Below are positions 57,905-64,000 of a stretch of DNA of 64,000 nucleotides, one piece after another. Where the stretch lies: positions 248,275 through 312,274 of the forward strand of contig JXTB01000259.1 of assembly GCA_002914805.1 (NCBI GenBank). Direction: 5' to 3'. The DNA comes from Parasponia andersonii (taxonomy: Eukaryota > Streptophyta > Magnoliopsida > Rosales > Cannabaceae). Each line of letters starts with the position of its first letter. Position 1 is the stretch's first letter. Under the pieces are notes generated by a model, which was not told the DNA's origin, made no database searches, and worked only from the letters and a program-made list of their open reading frames with translations. The translations under genes were made by a program, and so were the position numbers.

Positions 57905-60900
57905 AATAAAGTCTTACCTTAGGAAGGTAATAGTTTCAAATTAGTGGAATAGAAAAAGAAAGGGGTAAAGTTAGTGGGTTATTCTAAAAAAAGAAAAATA
58001 GACAAAACTAATTGATAGCTTTTGTCTCTAAAATAATTCAAAAGGTAGGAAAAAAGAAAATGATAATGGAAATATTCTTTGCAAATTAGTGATCATAATT
58101 CAAAGTGGAAGATATAGACAGAACTAATTAGTAGTTTTTGTCTCCAAAATAATTCAAAAGGTATGAAAAAGATTAACATATTGGAGACTTTCTTTAGGAG
58201 CTAGTAGCATTGGATTCCAAATAATTGGAAAAGAAGAAAGATTAGAGACAAAAGTAGTGGATGAGCGAAAAATAAAGTAAAAGATAAGGTAATGGAGTAG
58301 GAAAAGAAGATATATTGATAAATTGATAATAATGGTGCTTGGATTATTTGATAGAATATGAAAGTATGTATTATTGGATACCTCCCATGGATGGCCTATA
58401 AATAGATCCTTCATTTGAAAATTCCAATACATACTTAACGTTTCAATTACTTAGCCAAAACTATCTTCATTTTTTCAATTATCCTTTCTAAAAAAAAAAA
58501 CTCTTTCTACCTCACTTTTTTTCAAATCAACAAGAGTTATAATATTTTACCCATTGACTCTAAAAATTAAGAATTATAATCAAGAGAAGAGAGTACCTAA
58601 TTTTGTAGTAGAGACGTAAGAAAAAATATTCAAGCTTGGAATGTGAATATTCCCTCACTTTGCTTCTTATGTATTTAAATAGATTCTATAAAAAAAAATG
58701 GGTAATAACATATTTGATCTACTTTATATATTATATAATTTAAACTATGTTTAGACTTATTTTGTGAACTTCTTAAGCCTCTAAATATGAATACTTCATA
58801 ATAATAAAGGCTAAATAATAAGAATAACAGTAAAATCAAAATGACTAAACACAAAAAGTGGAAAATTTTTAAGTGTAAGATCCTAAAATGAAATATGCAT
58901 GAAAATGAACTAAGCTTAATGATTTAGATTTAGATCCTGAAGAACAGATTTTTATCCCTTAAAAATGCTTTCCAAAAATTAAAAATGTTTAGTCAAAACT
59001 TGAAAGGACTAAAATGCCAAAACTTTGAGCATTTGGGATAAAAGTGTAATTTTGACCAAATATGAGTAAAATATGTGAAAAAGATATTTTAAACAGGTTT
59101 AAAACCATATTAAAGTGTAAAAGTAAATAAAAGAAGAATCTTTAACAAAAAGATAAGCTATAACTCAATATTTACCATTGGAGAGCATAAATGTTAGAAA
59201 TCTTAAGATTATGGGCAAAAATATAAATTATAAAACTTGAAATTTTGGGTTGGAAATTTGGTGTAAGAATAAATAGAAAACTTTATTTTAGATATCTAAT
59301 TGGGATAAGAAAAGATTTACTTAAATTTAAGATACGAAATCAATTATAGGAAATAAATAATGTATGCCTCTAATTGTATATTGCCTAAGTTTAGTTATGG
59401 GCCTAAAAAGTGCAATCAATACCAAATAATATTTAGTCCAAGTATGATTTTAGATTTTAAATTTGTATAGCTATTAATGTATTTGACTCACTTATCGTAT
59501 TATGACCCTTAATTACGAATAAAAAATTAATCAAGAATAATTCAAAGTATTTGATGAAAGGAAATATAATTAAGGAAACTTAACTGATTCAGGATGATAT
59601 TAACCAAATCAACAACCAAATTATTGATAGATTAAAAAGATCACTATGATCAAGGTTAAGGAGAATTAAATCTCATCCATCTAAGTTGATAGTATAAATT
59701 AGTCAATAAATATAACATGACATTGTTTCTCAAACATGAAGTTTTATGTTTGATCAAGACTGAGTCTTAAATGTTTTAAGTCCACTAAGTAATTAAAAAT
59801 TTTTTTTAACAAAATATAAGGCAACTTTAAATTACTCTAACAAATAGAGTATATATACGTCAGGGCAAAACTTAGACCTAGACGTACGTAATTAACGAGT
59901 AGAACTACGACAATTATATTACGAGGTAAGTACAATTTCACCTATGGCATGGATGGTTTGAAAATGGTTCATGTTTGCAGTATGATATGTTTGAAATTAT
60001 TTCATTTGTTAACTTGCCTTTTTATTATTATTGTATGGCCTATGTATAATGTATGCTTATAAAGATATGTTCTTTATGCTATAAAAATGATGTATGCTTA
60101 CTTTACAATATTATCATGTAAAATAAATACTTCAGTATACTTTAACAAAGGAAATGCTATGATAGTGGAATATAAGTTTGGATGCATTGAAGTGTATCCA
60201 CTCATATTAAGAAAAGACTAAATAAGATAAAGAATTTAAAGGTGTCGTACCAACCTCCACTAGGAAAGGATATCTGAGAGAAAATGACCGAGGATTCTCA
60301 AAGAAAAGTATGTTAAGATTATGACCATGGATATTTTTAGTTAGGTCACTCCCCTGATTCCCCATTCATTAGTGCACACTCAGTATGTACACCAAGGCCC
60401 ATAAAAAAGATAAAAGACTTTGTGATCAAGAATGAGATAAAATCATGATACAATATCTTACAATAAAGCATTAAGTAATAATTTCATAAAAAGGCATAAT
60501 CAGACTTTCATAAAGATTGTTTGTTTATAAGTAAAATGTTTTGTGAGAATTACATTATACTTGGTGAGCGAAAGCTCACATTTTATGAGTATCCATGCTA
60601 TAGGTACTAAAGGAAAGAAATATTTGATTTGATTGACGGGTTAGCTGAAATCGAGGCAAGGATGAATACGAGGCACGGGCAATGGAATTCTGCCATTAAA
60701 ATTACTTCCACATATGTTCTTATTATGAGACAAATGATTTTAATTATGTAAGCTTGATGTTGTTTGAGAACGTACTTCTAACTTGACATTTTATTTCGCA
60801 ATGCATGGTTTTATTACATTGAACTTGAAAATGTAATTCGATTGAATAGAATTTAAACAAATGTTTTTCAAAAGATCTAAAAGAGAAAATGTTTTGATTT

Positions 60901-61257
60901 GCAAAACACAAGGAGTTCTATCAAAAAGGCCTAAACTATCTAAGGAGTGCTAGGGACTTAAGTGGTTCGTATATGACATCTCCTCCTCACCTGGGAGCCC
61001 TTTATGGTTACGCATTATTTGAATCACCTTAATAATAAGTTTATAATCAAATTTAAATAAATGATACTTAACAATTGAGAAGCATTTTACTTGTTTTCAA
61101 AATTTAAGTAACTGGTTAGTTATGAATATAAATCTCTTAAAAATAAATAAAAGCATAAAAAAAAATTGTCATGAATTTTTAGCGTCTACATTTCTCTTTT
61201 TAAAAAAGTAAACTAAGAAGGTAAGTAGTTAACGATCTGAAAAGTTTGGTTGTTACA
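57905..61257 (+). repeat. F-family LTR, second copy (plus, partial)
   Basis: Reverse-complement match to 40425-43620: ACCTTAGGAAGGTAATAG (57912), TTTGTCTCCAAAATAATTC, TATA at 58396, TTACGAGGTAAGTACAATTTCAC (59919), GAGCGAAAGCTCACATTTTATGAG (60568), CTCACCTGGGAGCCCTTTAT (60986), end GGTTGTTACA. The LTR's first ~280 bp are missing. No primer site follows. Confidence 0.85.
58395..58404 (+). promoter_or_regulatory. TATA box of the second F LTR
   Basis: CCTATAAATAGATCC, at the same place as the TATA box of the F1 LTR. Confidence 0.6.
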
Positions 61258-62135
61258 AGCTAGCTCATTCTTGGTTGTTATATAATTCTATTGGACATCA
61301 TTGAGGATCCTACTTGCATAATAAATAGCATCAAACATTACGTCATTCCTCTACCCCAAATCAGCTCCAACCGTATAATCACTAGAATCACACAACCTCA
61401 AATGGCATAGACTAGACCAGTGCGACAATAATAAGTGCAATCACAAGTTTTAATTTTATAGTCTTAAAATAATTTTAAAAAGAGTCATCAAATTTGAATA
61501 CCTCATCCTTCTCTAGTAAAGTACACAATGGCTTGGTAATTTTGGAGTAGTTCTTGATGAATCTTTGATAAAAATTGATATACCCAAGAAAACTACAAAT
61601 TCCCTTGACATTAACTGAAGGAGGAAGCTTCTTAATAGTTTTAACTTTCCTTTGTCAATTTTAATGCATTTACTAGAAATTCTGTGACTAAGAATAACTC
61701 CCTCTTATATCATAAAATGGTACTTCTCCCAATTTATCACCAAATTTATGTCTTCACACCGTTCTAGGACTAATAATAGGTTATGCAAATATAAATCAAA
61801 AGAATCACCAAACATTAAAATATCATCCATGAATATCTCCAAAAATCTCTCCACAAAGTTTGTGAAGATAGCCATCATATACTTTTAAAAAGTAGCAGGA
61901 GCATTACATATACCAAGTGGCATTCTTCTTAATGCACTATACTATAAGGACAAGTGAATTTTATAAATTTGTGATCCCTTGGAGTAATAGTAATCTAATT
62001 GTATCCACTGTAACCATCCAAGGAGCAATAGTGATGGCCAACCAATCTATCAAGCATCTGATTAATGAATGGCAACAAAAAATGATTTTTTTTAGTTGCT
62101 TTACTTAGCTTCTAGTAATCTATGCACACTCTCTC
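61258..62135 (-). pseudogene. Ty3/gypsy (Athila/Tat-like) reverse-transcriptase fragment
   Basis: Minus-strand pieces read GHHYCSLDGYSGYN (about 62000-62045), EIFMDDILMFGDSFDLYLHN (about 61775-61840; FMDD is the active-site motif) and ERCEDINLVINWEKYHFMI (about 61700-61760), matching plant Athila/Tat RT (FCFLDGYSGYNQI...VFMDDFSVFG.SFD.CL.NL..VL.RCE..NLVLNWEKCHFMV). No LTR of its own is in view. Broken; it is held between two F LTRs. Confidence 0.85.
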
Positions 62136-64000
62136 TATAACGATCAACCCTTTTGGGCCGTTAACTACTTACTTTCTCAGCTTATTTTTTAGAAAAAAAA
62201 GAAATTTAGATGCTGAAAATTCATGACAAATTTTTTTTTATATATTCTATTTCTTATTAAGAGATTTATATTCATAGATTTATATTCATAACTAACAATT
62301 TACTTAAATTTTTAAAAACAAGTAAATGCTTCTCAACGGTTAAGTACCCTTTATTTAAATTTGATTATAAACTTTTTATTAAGGTGATTTAAATAATGCG
62401 TAACCATAAAGGGCTCCCAGATGAGGAGGGGGGTCACATACGGATCACTTAAGTCCCAAGCTCTCCTTAGATAATTTAGCTCTTTTTGACAGAACCCCTT
62501 GTGTTTTTCATTTATTTAATTCAAAACATTTCCTCTTTTAGATCTTCAAAAAAACATTTGTTTAACTTCTATTAAATTGAAATACATTTTCAAGTTCAAT
62601 TTGATTAAACCATGCATTACGAAATAAAATACCAAGTTATAAGTACGTTTTCAAACAACATCAAGCTTACATAATTGAAATTATTTGTCTCATAATAATA
62701 ACATATGCAGAAATAATTTTAATGATGGTATTCCATTGCCTATGCCTCGCATTCATCCCCACATCAATTCCAGGTAACCCATCAATCAAATTAGAGGTTT
62801 CTTTCCTTTGGTACCTATAGCATGGATACTCATAAAATGTGAGCTTTTACCCAGTAAGAACAATGTAATTGTCATAAAACATTTTTCTTATGAACAAACA
62901 ATTCTTTTTTTTTTCTTTTTACTATGAAAGTCCAGTTGTGCTATTTTATGAAATCATTACTTTATGCTTTATTATAAGATATTATGTCATGATTTTATCT
63001 TACTCTTGATTGTAAAGTCTTTTATCTTTTTATGGGCCTCGGTGTACGTATCGAGTGTACACTACCGAATGGGGAACCAGGAGAGCGACCCATCTGAAAA
63101 TACCTACGGTCATAATCTTAACATACTTTTCCTCGGGAATCCTCGCTTAGAGAAGGTCAGTCTTATTTTCCTTCGGATATCCTCACCTAGTGGAGGTTGG
63201 CACGACACCTTTAACTTCTTTATCTTATTTAGTCTTTTCTTAATATGAGTGAGTATGCTTCAATGAACCCAAGCTTATATTCAAGTATCATAGCATTTCC
63301 TTTGTTAAAGTATATTGAAGTATTTTCATGATAACATTGTAAAGTAAGCATACATCATGTTTTTATAGCATAGGAAAAATATCTTTATAAACATATATTA
63401 TACATAGACCATACAATAATAATATAAAAGTAAGTTAACACATGAAAGTAATTCAAATATATCATACTGCAAGCATTAAATATTTTCAACTATCCATGCC
63501 ATAGGTGAAATTGTACTTACCTCGTAATATGATTGTCCTAGTTCCACTCGTTAATTACGTACGTCTAGATCGAAGTTTGCCCTGACATATATATATACAC
63601 TATTTATTAGAGAAATTTAAAGTGGCCTTATATTATTTTTTTTTAACTTCTAATTACTTAGTGGGCTTAAAATATTTAAGACTCAGTCTTGATCCGGCAT
63701 AAAACTTCACATTTGAGAAACAATGTCATGTTATATTCATTGACTAATTTATATTTTCACTTCGATGGATGAGATTTGATCCTTCTTAACCTTGATCATC
63801 GTGATCTTTTTAATCTATAAAAAATTTGGTTATTGATCGCGCTTTTTAGGCCTATCACTAAATTTAAGCAAAATACAACTAGAGGTATATATTAAATTTA
63901 AGTAAATCTTTTCTTATCCTAATTAGAGATCTAAAATTTATATATATTTTAAAAATTATTCTTCTACCAAATTTTTGACCCAATATTTCAAGTTTTTATA
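62136..64000 (-). repeat. F-family LTR, third copy (minus, cut by window edge)
   Basis: Same strand and order as the F1 LTR: TATAACGATC...GGGCCGTTAACTACTTAC (62136), GCTCCCAGATGAGGAGGGGG (62412), GTGAGCTTTTACCCAGTAAG (62840), TTGTACTTACCTCGTAATAT (63512). The 94-aa frame 62964-63248 matches the 85-aa frame 41302-41559 of F1 only as LTR sequence. Confidence 0.85.

Noticed and set aside
62964-63248. 94-aa frame conserved with 41302-41559 as a possible leader peptide gene
   Set aside because: Both lie in copies of the same LTR but antisense to the element; similarity is explained by LTR homology.

Overview
The window is plant nuclear DNA made almost entirely of old, nested transposable elements. 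I see no host protein gene, no tRNA or rRNA gene and no CRISPR array. The longest open frame (206 aa, 20991-21611) is retroelement gag. The plant assignment rests on the element families: Athila/Tat-like Ty3/gypsy elements whose primer sites resemble TTGGCGCC, Tekay/Del-like Ty3/gypsy elements with very long LTRs, a SIRE/Maximus-type Copia LTR, and an En/Spm (CACTA) TNP2 transposase remnant. The very AT-rich sequence fits a gene-poor, probably pericentromeric region of an angiosperm, more likely a eudicot. The species is not identifiable by eye.

Layout. 1-796: minus-strand LTR element (start of internal region, primer site, 5' LTR) running off the left edge. 797-3172: partial minus copy of a ~2.95-kb non-coding LTR-like family ('ABC'). 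3173-5974: minus LTR element with an iMet-type primer site, holding a solo Copia LTR (3965-5742). 5975-9587: Athila-like LTR split by ABC copy B (6033-8959). 10010-10404: CACTA TNP2 remnant, abutted by a Tekay-like LTR (10405-12315). 12330-30682: two minus-strand Athila/Tat-like units sharing one LTR. The shared LTR is split by ABC copy C (14313-17290), and the second unit is split by a larger Athila-like element (19091-29294), which itself carries a Copia LTR (25531-27170) and a SIRE-type LTR (27342-28681). 31168-33173: CACTA-like end and a Copia 3' end. 32940-37823: large imperfect palindrome built from a Copia LTR end fused to a Tekay-like LTR. 37824-52695: Athila-like element interrupted by a minus Tekay/Del-like element (40425 to ~48800); its 3' LTR carries a solo LTR (50758-52364). 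52696-64000: a stack of long Tekay-like LTRs with a Ty3/gypsy reverse-transcriptase fragment (61258-62135) between two LTRs that face each other.

Insertion order can be read from 5-bp target-site duplications (TCCTC, AATAC, GTAAC, CCAAC/CCAAT, CAGAA/TAGAA). Every coding element is broken and looks old. Nothing here suggests genes cooperating in a pathway. The most unusual structures are the palindrome that repeats the same element-element breakpoint in both arms, the two-unit element chain sharing one LTR, and the duplicated ~2.95-kb family without recognisable coding capacity. Boundaries were found by reading and comparing copies by eye; no alignment or database search was run.
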